64,000 nucleotides of DNA. Source: Phycisphaerae bacterium (GTDB lineage Bacteria; Planctomycetota; Phycisphaerae; Sedimentisphaerales; Anaerobacaceae). The DNA is taken from NCBI GenBank assembly GCA_030601845.1, contig JAUWAY010000001.1:1-64000 (forward strand), in the 5' to 3' direction. This document shows, in pieces, positions 9,213 to 18,614 of the stretch (the first letter of the stretch is position 1; each line of letters starts with the position of its first letter). The notes beneath the pieces were generated by a model. It did not search any database, had not been told where the DNA came from, and was given only the letters and a program-made list of their open reading frames with translations. The translations under genes were made by a program, and so were the position numbers.

Positions 9213-11156
9213 ATGGATTCAGAAGGACGGTCATTAGCGGAAATTACGGTTAAGGCGATTGTTTTGGGGGTGCTGCTTTCGGTGGTACTGGCGGCGGCAA
9301 ACGCCTATCTTGGATTGTTCGCGGGGATGACGGTCTCGGCGTCAATACCGGCGGCGGTGGTGTCGATGGGGGTGTTGAGACTATTTCGGCGCAGTAACAT
9401 CTTAGAGAACAACATTGTGCAGACGGCGGCGTCAGCGGGCGAGTCGCTGGCGGCAGGGGTGATATTTACGCTTCCGGCACTGGTGATACTGAATTTCTGG
9501 GACAAGTTTGATTTCTTGTGGGTTACGATGATAGCAGGGTTCGGTGGCGTTTTGGGGGTGTTGTTTACGATACCGCTGCGACGGGCGCTGATTGTGGAAG
9601 CCAAACTGAAGTTTCCGGAAGGGATGGCAACGGCAGAGGTCCTGAAAACAGGCGAACGCGGCGGCTCAGGTATTAAATACATTACAAAAGCGGCAGTCGC
9701 AGCAGGGCTGTTCAAGTTTGGAGAGGCCGGGCTACAAATCTGGAATGGGGTGTTCGAGGCCGCGAGAGGTGTTGGAGGAACCGTGGTGTACTTTGGTTCG
9801 AATCTAAGTCCGGCGCTATTAGCGGTAGGATACATTGTGGGATTAAATATCGGAGTACTGATTTTCGTTGGCGGACTTTGCAACTGGCTGATTGCGATAC
9901 CCATTTATGCAGCGACCCATGATTGGGGAATCTATGCGATGGGCCATGAACTAGCCGGGCAGTCAATGTCGGCTCTTGATTGGGCAGGGAAGATATGGGG
10001 GGAACAAACACGGTACATCGGGGTAGGCGGAATGGTAGTGGGAGGGTTGTGGACGATTTTCAAGATGCGGACGTCCATCTTCAGCGGCATCAGGAGCGGA
10101 CTGGAGGCCTATCGGAGCGCAAAGGCCGAGCGGGTGGAGATTGCCAGGACGGAAAAAGATATGTCGATGAAATGGATACTGGTGTTGATTGTGGGCTCGG
10201 CGGTGCCTTTGTTCCTGTTATATCAGACATTCGTGGGGCAGCTGACTGTTTCGCTGCCTATGGCGGTGACAATGCTGGTGGCGGGATTCGTGTTTTCCGC
10301 AGTGGCAGGATATATGGGAGGACTGGTAGGCTCGTCGAACAACCCCATATCGGGAGTGACGATAGCGACGGTGTTGTTTTCCTCGCTGCTTTTATTTTTA
10401 CTGATGGGGCCGGCGGCAAAAAATGGCCCAGCGGCGGCGATAATCATCGGCAGCGTTGTGTGCTGTGCAGCGTCGATTGCAGGCGATAACCTGCAGGATT
10501 TGAAAGCGGGTTACATTGTAGGGGCGACCCCGTGGAAACAGCAAGTGATGCAGATGGTGGGGACGGTCTCGGCGGCACTTGTGATGGCGCCGATACTAAC
10601 ATTGCTGCTGAAGGCGTACGGTTTTGCGGGACACTCATCGGCAACGGACAATGCACTGGCTGCACCGCAGGCGAACCTGATGGCTTCGGTGGCAAAGGGA
10701 GTGTTTGAAGGCGGGCTGCCGTGGAATTATGTTTTCATAGGAATGGCAGTGGCAGTGGGCGTGATACTGCTGGATAATTACCTTCAGCGAAGAGGCAGCT
10801 CGTTTCGTGCGCCGGTCCTCGCAGTGGCGATAGGATTCTACCTGCCTTTTCAGTTAGCGGTACCTATTTTTGCAGGAGGGATAATTCATCAGGTTATCAA
10901 AGTTCGACACCTGCGAAAAGGAACAGCTGAAGATACGGTCGAAATATCCAACCGACATGGGCTGTTGTTTGCGTCGGGATTAATTACGGGGGAAGCATTG
11001 ATTGGTATTTTGCTGGCGATACCAATTGTGATCAGCGGCAGACAGGACGTGCTGGCGGTGCTGGCCGAGCCGCTGGGGACCTGGCCAGGTGCGGTTTTGC
11101 TGTTGGGCGTTGCATACTGGCTCTTTCGAACCGCATTGGGAAAAACGAACAGTTAA
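9213..11156 (+). CDS. OPT-family oligopeptide transporter
   Basis: 647 aa polytopic protein; AYLGLFAGMTVSASIPAAVVSMGVLR, ENNIVQTAASAGESLAAGVIFTLPAL, MATAEVLKTG. Confidence 0.92.
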   Translation: MDSEGRSLAEITVKAIVLGVLLSVVLAAANAYLGLFAGMTVSASIPAAVVSMGVLRLFRRSNILENNIVQTAASAGESLAAGVIFTLPALVILNFWDKFDFLWVTMIAGFGGVLGVLFTIPLRRALIVEAKLKFPEGMATAEVLKTGERGGSGIKYITKAAVAAGLFKFGEAGLQIWNGVFEAARGVGGTVVYFGSNLSPALLAVGYIVGLNIGVLIFVGGLCNWLIAIPIYAATHDWGIYAMGHELAGQSMSALDWAGKIWGEQTRYIGVGGMVVGGLWTIFKMRTSIFSGIRSGLEAYRSAKAERVEIARTEKDMSMKWILVLIVGSAVPLFLLYQTFVGQLTVSLPMAVTMLVAGFVFSAVAGYMGGLVGSSNNPISGVTIATVLFSSLLLFLLMGPAAKNGPAAAIIIGSVVCCAASIAGDNLQDLKAGYIVGATPWKQQVMQMVGTVSAALVMAPILTLLLKAYGFAGHSSATDNALAAPQANLMASVAKGVFEGGLPWNYVFIGMAVAVGVILLDNYLQRRGSSFRAPVLAVAIGFYLPFQLAVPIFAGGIIHQVIKVRHLRKGTAEDTVEISNRHGLLFASGLITGEALIGILLAIPIVISGRQDVLAVLAEPLGTWPGAVLLLGVAYWLFRTALGKTNS

Positions 11157-11247
11157 ACGCCTTTAAGCTTACATCACGTGCACTTTTAGAGCTCCTGGTG
11201 TGGACCTTATCCTTGACATTAAGAGTATTTTTATTTACATAATCATT

Positions 11248-11571
11248 ATGAAACTGAGGATTTTGAAGAACGCTTTTGAAATAAAGCAGACCAAGCCCGA
11301 TGAGCTTGGTGAGAAGGAGCAGGCTATACTCGAAAAGCTGGCAAGGAAGATTAACAAGTACGGGATGGCACTTCCAGCGATAATTTTTCTCGAGTCTGTC
11401 AAGCCCCTGAGCTTCGTGGCCGGCCAGGTCATGGTCTTCTTCAAGCCCTTCATCAGCGCCTTTTTCAACACCAGAGAGTACGATCTCCTGGCTTCTATGC
11501 TCGAAGATCGCAACGCTATCGAGGCCCTGCTTAAGAAGATAGAAGCTTTAGAACAGAATGCTCCGCAATGA
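11248..11571 (+). CDS. Small hypothetical protein at the head of the MutL-like cluster
   Basis: MKLRILKNAFEIKQTKPDELGEKEQAILEKLARKINKYGMALPAIIFLESVKPLSFVAGQ..., co-directional with downstream genes. Confidence 0.65.
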   Translation: MKLRILKNAFEIKQTKPDELGEKEQAILEKLARKINKYGMALPAIIFLESVKPLSFVAGQVMVFFKPFISAFFNTREYDLLASMLEDRNAIEALLKKIEALEQNAPQ

Positions 11572-11601
11572 GGTAGGGTTCCCAAAGCCCATACGTCGGC
11601 T

Positions 11602-13479
11602 TTGGGGTCCCAGGTAGGAATCTGGATGGACCCTGAAAAAATCAAAGTCATTCTTGCGACCGACTGCGGAAGTACCACCACCAAAGCCATCTTGATAGAA
11701 AAGATTGGCAACGAGTACAGGCAGACTTATAGGGGCGAGGCCCCAACCACCGTTGAAGCACCCTTTGAAGACGTTACCATGGGCGTTGCCGGCGCCGTTC
11801 AGGAACTGGCAGAGCTCTCTGGCAGGAAACTTATTGACGAGCAAGGCAGGATCATTAAGCCCTGCCAGAATGGTCAAGGATGCGACATCTATATCTCCAC
11901 CTCCAGTGCAGGCGGGGGTTTGCAGATGATGGTCGCCGGTGTGGTCAGGAAGATGACTGCCCAGAGCGCAGAGAGGGCAGCTCTCGGTGCTGGTGCCATC
12001 GTGATGGATGTGTTAGCATCCAACGACAAAAGACTGCCTTACGAGCAGATCCAGAGGATCAGACACCTAAGGCCAGACATGATCCTGCTGTCAGGTGGAA
12101 TCGACGGCGGTACCATTACCCACGTTGCCGAGATGGGAGAGTTGATAGCTGCTGCCGACCCCAAGCCCAGGCTTGGTATGGGATACCGCCTACCGGTCAT
12201 CTTTGCCGGGAACATCAATGCCCGAGCTGAAATTGAACGATGCCTCCAGGACAAGACCGACCTTTCCATTGTCGATAACCTCAGGCCTGTGCTCGAAGAG
12301 GAAAATCTCAACCCTGCCAGAGAAAAGATTCATGACCTCTTCCTTGAACACGTCATGGCACAGGCGCCAGGTTACAAAAAGCTAATCAACTGGGTCGATG
12401 CGCCCATCATGCCAACTCCCAGCGCTGTGGGCTCTATCCTGAAAACCATTGCCGACCAGAAGGCGATCGAAGCAATCGGGGTCGATATTGGTGGGGCTAC
12501 AACCGATGTCTTCTCGGTCTTGAAGGGGGTGTTCAACCGAACCGTAAGCGCCAACCTCGGCATGAGCTACTCCATCTCCAACGTCGTCGCCGAGGCGGGG
12601 CTTGGTAACATAATGCGCTGGCTCTGCTTTGAGATGGACGAGAGCGACCTTCGCAATCGCATCAAAAACAAAATGATCCGCCCTACCACCATACCCCAGA
12701 CCCTCAAGGAATTAATCCTCGAGCAGGCAGTGGCCAGGGAGGCATTGCGTCTGGCCTTTCGCCAGCACAAGAGCTTTGCCACGACACTGGCGGGTGTCCA
12801 ACAGCAGAGAACCATCGGGGACACCTTTGAGCAGATTTCCAGCGGGGCAGGCCTGGTTAACATGTTAGCCCTTGACCTGATCATTGGCTCAGGAGGCATC
12901 CTGTCTCACGCTCCGCGAGCCGAGCAGACGGCGATGATGATCATCGACGCATTTCTGCCCGAGGGCGTCACGCTGCTCGCCAAAGACAGCATCTTCATGA
13001 TGCCCCACCTGGGTGTGCTGGCGCAGGTTCACACCAAAGCGGCGACTGAAGTTTTTGAAAAGGACTGCATGGTCTACCTTGGCACGTGCATCTGCCCCGT
13101 AGGACAGAGCAAACAGGGCAGGCCGGTTTGCAGATACACGCTGGAGCTTCCAGCAGGCAATACAGTAGAGGAAACTCTAAATTTCGGGGAGATGAGACTC
13201 ATTCGCCTGGGCCTCGGCGAAAAGGCAAAGTTAGCTGCAGAACCGACTCGAAACTTCGATTTGGGTCAGGGCAAAGGGCGAAGGATTGAGCAGGAGATTA
13301 TCGGTGGCACTGTGGGGGTCATTCTGGACGGCCGCGGGCGCCCCCTTAACCTTGCCGACGACAAGAAACGACGTATTGAAAAACTCAGAGAGTGGATGCT
13401 TGCCCTTTCTGTTTATGACCAGAAGGCGTTGGAAGAAAAAGGACTCGTCGGGGCAAAGGCCCCTGCCGGAGCACGATAG
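11602..13479 (+). CDS. MutL/GlmL-like ASKHA ATPase
   Basis: DCGSTTTKAILIEK, ISTSSAGGGLQMMVAGVVRKMTAQSAERAALGAGA, MILLSGGIDGGT, VIFAGNINA, GVDIGGATTDVFSV; 625 aa. Confidence 0.85.
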   Translation: MGSQVGIWMDPEKIKVILATDCGSTTTKAILIEKIGNEYRQTYRGEAPTTVEAPFEDVTMGVAGAVQELAELSGRKLIDEQGRIIKPCQNGQGCDIYISTSSAGGGLQMMVAGVVRKMTAQSAERAALGAGAIVMDVLASNDKRLPYEQIQRIRHLRPDMILLSGGIDGGTITHVAEMGELIAAADPKPRLGMGYRLPVIFAGNINARAEIERCLQDKTDLSIVDNLRPVLEEENLNPAREKIHDLFLEHVMAQAPGYKKLINWVDAPIMPTPSAVGSILKTIADQKAIEAIGVDIGGATTDVFSVLKGVFNRTVSANLGMSYSISNVVAEAGLGNIMRWLCFEMDESDLRNRIKNKMIRPTTIPQTLKELILEQAVAREALRLAFRQHKSFATTLAGVQQQRTIGDTFEQISSGAGLVNMLALDLIIGSGGILSHAPRAEQTAMMIIDAFLPEGVTLLAKDSIFMMPHLGVLAQVHTKAATEVFEKDCMVYLGTCICPVGQSKQGRPVCRYTLELPAGNTVEETLNFGEMRLIRLGLGEKAKLAAEPTRNFDLGQGKGRRIEQEIIGGTVGVILDGRGRPLNLADDKKRRIEKLREWMLALSVYDQKALEEKGLVGAKAPAGAR

Positions 13480-13482
13480 GAA

Positions 13483-14610
13483 ATGGCACACGCATATACA
13501 CCCGGACTTAAAGTAACAGATTCAATCACATTAAGAAAGAGCCGGCTCCTTCCTGTGAAGGGAGAGGTTGTGGTTGAGCTGAAAACACAGGTAAAACCCG
13601 ACGATGTGGTTGCGAGGACTTTCCTGCCTGGAAACGTTTATCCCCTCAACGCAGCGAACATCCTGAACATTGAAGCCGAGGATGTCCCCGGCAGTATGTT
13701 AAAGAAAGAAACCGAATATATTAAAAAAAACGAGGTGATTGCCGAGACCAAAGGGCTGTTCGGTCTTTTTAAGTCCAAGCTAACAGCAACTATCGATGGC
13801 ACCATCGAGAGCATCTCCGGAGTAACCGGACAGGTCCTTCAACGAGCCAATCCCATGCCCATTGAGGTTCAGGCCTACATCCAGGGCCAGGTGGTAGACA
13901 TCATTGAAGGCCAAGGGGTCGTGGTAGAGACCTGCGGGGCATTTGTGCAGGGGATTTTCGGGATCGGCGGCGAGACATTCGGAAGGCTGCAGATGGGTGT
14001 TCGGAGCCCATCGGAGATGCTCGGCCCTGATCAAATCTACGATAGACACAGAGGAGCTATACTCGTAGGTGGCAGCCTGGTTACCGAGCAAGCCCTCAAC
14101 AAGGCCATAGCGACAGGCGTGCGGGGAATCGTTGTCGGTGGGTTCGACGACAAGGACCTAAGGGCTTTTCTCGGGCATGACCTTGGTGTGGCTATCACCG
14201 GCTCTGAGCAAATCGGACTGACGCTTGTGGTTACTGAAGGATTTGGTCGCATCGAGATGGCCCAGAGAACATTTGAACTGCTGAAAAGCTGCGCCGGATT
14301 GCAGGTCTCTATCAATGGGGCAACCCAGATCAGAGCCGGCGTGATACGTCCGGAGGTTATTATCCCCAAGGATAAGATGCCTTCATCCAGTAACAAGGCC
14401 GCGGGAGAGATAGAGCGGGGTCTCTCAATTGGAACACCAATTCGTATGATAAGACAACCCTACTTTGGACGGCTCGGCAAGGTAGTTGCGCTTCCAACCA
14501 ATCCGGCTGTTCTGGAGTCAGGCACCAGGGCCCGGGTGCTTGAGGTTGAATTCACCGATGGACAGCGGGCTTTAATACCCCGGGCAAATGTTGAATTGAT
14601 AGAGGGATAA
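13483..14610 (+). CDS. Barrel-sandwich (RnfC/biotinyl-like) and KOW-like domain protein
   Basis: Repeated KGEVVVELKTQVKPDDVVA...KKNEVIAETKGLFGLFKSKLTATIDGTIESISGVTGQVLQ; C-term YFGRLGKVVALPTNPAVLESGTRARVLEVEFTDGQRALIPRANVELIEG. Domain calls by eye. Confidence 0.6.
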   Translation: MAHAYTPGLKVTDSITLRKSRLLPVKGEVVVELKTQVKPDDVVARTFLPGNVYPLNAANILNIEAEDVPGSMLKKETEYIKKNEVIAETKGLFGLFKSKLTATIDGTIESISGVTGQVLQRANPMPIEVQAYIQGQVVDIIEGQGVVVETCGAFVQGIFGIGGETFGRLQMGVRSPSEMLGPDQIYDRHRGAILVGGSLVTEQALNKAIATGVRGIVVGGFDDKDLRAFLGHDLGVAITGSEQIGLTLVVTEGFGRIEMAQRTFELLKSCAGLQVSINGATQIRAGVIRPEVIIPKDKMPSSSNKAAGEIERGLSIGTPIRMIRQPYFGRLGKVVALPTNPAVLESGTRARVLEVEFTDGQRALIPRANVELIEG

Positions 14611-14666
14611 AACTGCTGCTGTACCAGGCCCGCCCTTCCGAAGGGCTGGTCCAGGGGCACAAGAAA

Positions 14667-15920
14667 ATGGGATTTTCTAAACACAAATCGGCTTTGGTCA
14701 TTGTAGCTGTAACCGGAATTATTATGCTGACGGCCTTTGTTCCCCGCTCACAGGCCCGGCCTGATGCAGCTATGCTGGTTCGTATTAGACCACCCGTCAG
14801 CCCTCGAGCATTTGATACCCCCAGCGATGCAGGCGGTTGTATAACGGTCCGGTGGCAGCTCTCCCCGGACGACCAGCCGGGAGGTAAGCTCGTCGAAGGG
14901 TACGGAATATACCGGGCCGAGGAACCGGCGGGCCCTTCGGCTGCGCTCAGGGTAAACTCATTCAAACCTATTGACGTAGTCCCGGCGGGAACTACCGAAT
15001 ACAAAGACTCATCCACTGACGATGCAAAAACTTACAGGTACCGCCTTGTTGCCCTGTCCGAATTTGAGAATTCAGAACCGGCAGAAACGCCAGTTGCGCA
15101 ATCGAGCCTGCAGCTCTTTAACCTGAACAGACTCAACCTGCTCGTTATCTCCATCATCATCTCCGGTACCGTAATCTTTTATATCCAGTACCTTAAGTCC
15201 GGCAGGCAAACTTTCATCCGCAAGATTGCCGGGCTCGAAGCCGTGGATGAAGCCATAGGACGTGCTACCGAGATGGGACGGCCAATTCTGTTTATTCCGG
15301 GCATCCAGGATATGAACGACATCCAGACAGTTGCCGGCATGATCATCCTCGGCAGGATAGCTAAAACAATCGCCGAGTATGACACCCCCATCGAGGTCCC
15401 AACCTCAAGAGCATTGGTTATGACCACAGCTCGAGAGATAGTAAAGGAGGCGTACCTGGCTGCAGGAAGGCCTGACGCCTACTCCGACGATATGATTTAC
15501 TATCTCACCGACGAGCAGTTCGGATACGTTGCCGGCGTCAATGGCATCATGGTACGCAAAAAGCCGGCAGCGTGTTTCTACATGGGAGCATTCTTTGCCG
15601 AGTCCCTCATCCTCGCCGAGACCGGCAACGACATCGGCGCCATCCAGATCGCCGGAACGGCAATGCCTGCTCAGCTTCCGTTCTTTATCGCAGCTTGTGA
15701 CTACACCCTAATCGGTGAAGAACTCTTCGCTGCAAGCGCCTACCTATCCGGCGAGCCCAAGCAACTCGGAAGTCTCAAGGGCCAGGATATGGGTAAGATT
15801 ATCGCAATGGCGTGTATCTTATTCGGCGTGTTCCTGGCTACCTTGACCTCCGTTACTGGAAGTAGCGCTATTTTAGAAGTACTTGAATGGTTCAGGAGCT
15901 TTTTTTCAGTGTCAGCTTGA
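14667..15920 (+). CDS. Membrane protein with FN3-like ectodomain and conserved C-terminal region (possibly DUF6754)
   Basis: N-term signal; VRWQLSPDDQPGGKLVEGYGIYRAEE...YKDSSTDDAKTYRYRLVALSEFENSEPAE (FN3-like); TM LNLLVISIIISGTVIFYIQYL; AIGRATEMGRPILFIPGIQDMNDIQTVAGM. Confidence 0.65.
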   Translation: MGFSKHKSALVIVAVTGIIMLTAFVPRSQARPDAAMLVRIRPPVSPRAFDTPSDAGGCITVRWQLSPDDQPGGKLVEGYGIYRAEEPAGPSAALRVNSFKPIDVVPAGTTEYKDSSTDDAKTYRYRLVALSEFENSEPAETPVAQSSLQLFNLNRLNLLVISIIISGTVIFYIQYLKSGRQTFIRKIAGLEAVDEAIGRATEMGRPILFIPGIQDMNDIQTVAGMIILGRIAKTIAEYDTPIEVPTSRALVMTTAREIVKEAYLAAGRPDAYSDDMIYYLTDEQFGYVAGVNGIMVRKKPAACFYMGAFFAESLILAETGNDIGAIQIAGTAMPAQLPFFIAACDYTLIGEELFAASAYLSGEPKQLGSLKGQDMGKIIAMACILFGVFLATLTSVTGSSAILEVLEWFRSFFSVSA

Positions 15921-15982
15921 GAACTGTTCTGCAGCAGTCACTGAAGCAAAAGGTGCACTGAGAAACTTAATAGGAGCAAGCA

Positions 15983-16654
15983 ATGAAACGCACAGTGCCA
16001 CTGGTTATAACCTTTGTTGTGGGATGGGTTCTTATATTCTCGGTCTTTTTCCCTTACACCGAATCTTTAGGTGAAGATTTTTCGGTGTTTTTTGATATTA
16101 TTGCTTCCATCGCTTTCATCCTTGGAGGCGGGAGCCTGATCAAGATGTTCGGGGCCAAGGTCATAAAGAGACAGCCCGGCTGGGGGTACGCCCTGGTTGC
16201 AATCGTGGGCTTCGTCGGAACCCTTGTGGTAGGGCTTTTGAAGACCGGCAACCCCGAGGGCATTACCGGCAATGTACTTGCCGAGGGCTCTGCCATTATG
16301 GCGGTCTATGACTACATGTTCAAGCCCTGTGGCGCCACTATGTTCGCACTGCTGGCTTTCTATGTTGCCTCCGCCGCATACCGGGCCTTCAGAGCAAAGA
16401 ACACCGAGGCAGTCATCCTTCTGGTTACCGCCTTTATCATTCTTTTCGGCCGCACCTTTCTTGGCACCCTCGCCACCATCTGGCTGCCTGAACAGCTCGA
16501 TTTCCTCAAAATACCAAATATCGCCAGTTGGATTATGATAGTGCTCAACCAGGCTGGTAACCGGGCCATTATGATAGGTATTTCGCTCGGCATTATTTCA
16601 ACATCACTTAAGGTTATACTCGGAATAGAGCGTTCCTACTTAGGGTCGGAATAA
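15983..16654 (+). CDS. Polytopic membrane protein of the MutL-like cluster
   Basis: 223 aa with several TM segments; short spacing to neighbours. Confidence 0.7.
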   Translation: MKRTVPLVITFVVGWVLIFSVFFPYTESLGEDFSVFFDIIASIAFILGGGSLIKMFGAKVIKRQPGWGYALVAIVGFVGTLVVGLLKTGNPEGITGNVLAEGSAIMAVYDYMFKPCGATMFALLAFYVASAAYRAFRAKNTEAVILLVTAFIILFGRTFLGTLATIWLPEQLDFLKIPNIASWIMIVLNQAGNRAIMIGISLGIISTSLKVILGIERSYLGSE

Positions 16655-16674
16655 GCAAAAGAACTGAGAAGCCA

Positions 16675-17727
16675 ATGAGAATATATGAAAAAATACGTGA
16701 CATCGACAGGAGGCTGATTTTCCTTCTTATCGCCCTGGCTGTAAGCCTTCCTATCATTTTTCAGATATCCTTCCCTGAAATCACGACGCCTATGGTAAAA
16801 AAGGTCTTTGACCAGATCGATAGTATGCCCGCCGGTTCCAAAGTGCTCCTGGCCTTCGACTATGACCCGGCAAGTGAGCCGGAACTGCAGCCAATGGCCA
16901 ACAGTCTCCTGCGTCATCTTGCTTTGCGCAGATGCAAATTGTACTTCATCACTCTCTGGCCTGTTGGCCAGAATATGATCGAGGACACCATAAAAAATGT
17001 ACTGCTGCCTGAGTTCGGCGAATATACCTACGGTGTTGACTATGTGAACCTGGGCTTCAAGAGTGGAAATGAAGGAGTAATAAAGGTTGTCCAGACAAAC
17101 CTCCGCAAGCTCTACACCACCGACGGCAGAGGCACGGCCATCGACAAGATCCAAATGCTCAAGGATGTGAAGAGTCTGGCGAGCATGGCGCTCATCGTCA
17201 ATGTCTCGGCTGGATACCCTGGATTAAAGGAGTGGATTCAGTACGGCAGCGATCCGGTCGGCCTTGCTATTGTGGGCGGGTGCACGGCTGTTCAGGCACC
17301 ACTGCTATATCCTTACTATCCCAACCAGCTTATCGGCTTTATGGGAGGAATTAAAGGGGCCGCCGAGTACGATGAGATACTAAGGAAGAACTATGGGGAC
17401 CAGATAAGTCAACGGTACAAGAATGGACTGCAAAGCTGGCTTTCCACAGAAGTGGGAAAGCTCAGGGCCTCCTATACGGGTGAGCAACTCCAGCAGCGGA
17501 TAGCCGAGGCCCAAGAGAAATACAAACAGAAACTCGACAGCGAGAAAAAGGAGCTTTACCTCGGGCTTTTCCGCATGGGCCCTCAGGCCATTGCCCACCT
17601 GGTCATTATGTTGTTAATCGTAACCGGCAATGTCACGTTCTTTATCGACCGAAGGCGCCGGAAGAAAAAAACCGTCAGTAGCCCCCCTGCTTTCTTGCGA
17701 AAGCAAGAAGCCGGACCGAGCGAATAG
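16675..17727 (+). CDS. Membrane-anchored protein of the MutL-like cluster
   Basis: 350 aa; N-term TM (RLIFLLIALAVSLPIIFQI), soluble central domain, C-term TM (LVIMLLIVTGNVTFFI). Confidence 0.7.
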   Translation: MRIYEKIRDIDRRLIFLLIALAVSLPIIFQISFPEITTPMVKKVFDQIDSMPAGSKVLLAFDYDPASEPELQPMANSLLRHLALRRCKLYFITLWPVGQNMIEDTIKNVLLPEFGEYTYGVDYVNLGFKSGNEGVIKVVQTNLRKLYTTDGRGTAIDKIQMLKDVKSLASMALIVNVSAGYPGLKEWIQYGSDPVGLAIVGGCTAVQAPLLYPYYPNQLIGFMGGIKGAAEYDEILRKNYGDQISQRYKNGLQSWLSTEVGKLRASYTGEQLQQRIAEAQEKYKQKLDSEKKELYLGLFRMGPQAIAHLVIMLLIVTGNVTFFIDRRRRKKKTVSSPPAFLRKQEAGPSE

Positions 17728-17731
17728 AACC

Positions 17732-18520
17732 ATGAATCGCAAGAAACTGATCCGATACCTGGTACTTATCATAATTGCCATAGCACTCTTTGTCCATACT
17801 GCTTCCGGAGGGATGGACCACCCCTTTAAGTCAACGGAGGTTTTCGGCACGTGGCTCGCTGCCTTGCTGACCCTGGCCATTATGAGCTTCCTTTACGACG
17901 ACAACCCTGTATATCGATTTGCCGAGCATCTTTTCATCGGGATTTCTGCGGCTTATTGGATGGTGATAGGATTCTGGACCACTCTCGTTCCTAATTTGAT
18001 CGGCCGCCTGTCGCCGGGCTTTGTACAGAGAAACTTCATCCCCGACCTTCCCACAGAGGGATACAGAAACCTATGGTACCTGATACCTCTTATCCTCGGC
18101 CTTATGCTGCTCATGCGGCTTTCGTCGAAAGCCGGCTGGATGAGCCGCTGGGCTCTGGCCTTTATCTTCGGCATCACAGCAGGCCTTAGGTTCGTAGGTT
18201 TCCTGGTCAGCGATTTCATCGGCCAGATACAGAATACCATTGTGTCCCTGGTTGTGCTAAATAATGGTAAATTCGATTGGGTGACGGTCCAGACGAGCTT
18301 TTCAGCCATCATCGGTGTGGTGGGTGTCTTTGCCGGGCTGGTCTACTTCTTCTTCTCCAAGGAACACAAGGGACTTTTCGGAAAGGCCTCAAGAGTAGGT
18401 ATCTGGGTCCTAATGATAACCTTTGGTGCGGGCTTTGGCTACACGGTTATGGGGCGAATCGCCCTTCTGGTAGGCCGAATGGAATTCCTCTTCAGGGATT
18501 GGCTGCATATTGTCCCGTGA
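17732..18520 (+). CDS. Polytopic membrane protein of the MutL-like cluster
   Basis: MNRKKLIRYLVLIIIAIALFVHTASGG... with several TM segments; start taken at MNRKK. Confidence 0.7.
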   Translation: MNRKKLIRYLVLIIIAIALFVHTASGGMDHPFKSTEVFGTWLAALLTLAIMSFLYDDNPVYRFAEHLFIGISAAYWMVIGFWTTLVPNLIGRLSPGFVQRNFIPDLPTEGYRNLWYLIPLILGLMLLMRLSSKAGWMSRWALAFIFGITAGLRFVGFLVSDFIGQIQNTIVSLVVLNNGKFDWVTVQTSFSAIIGVVGVFAGLVYFFFSKEHKGLFGKASRVGIWVLMITFGAGFGYTVMGRIALLVGRMEFLFRDWLHIVP

Positions 18521-18614
18521 AACTCAAAGGCCTGCCGCAAATGGCTAATCGCTTATCGCAAATCGTGATTCGCCATTTGCCATTTGCGAGGCATCTTATA
18601 CCTGGGGCATTGCG

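Noticed and set aside
9305-9904. 199 aa ORF antisense to the OPT transporter
   Set aside because: Low-complexity S/T/P composition typical of antisense to a membrane protein gene.
16675-17727. MutL-like cluster as a canonical Rnf/Nqr complex
   Set aside because: Apart from an RnfC-like barrel-sandwich hint, there are no FeS ferredoxin motifs, flavin-binding RnfG/D or NqrF-like subunits in the cluster.
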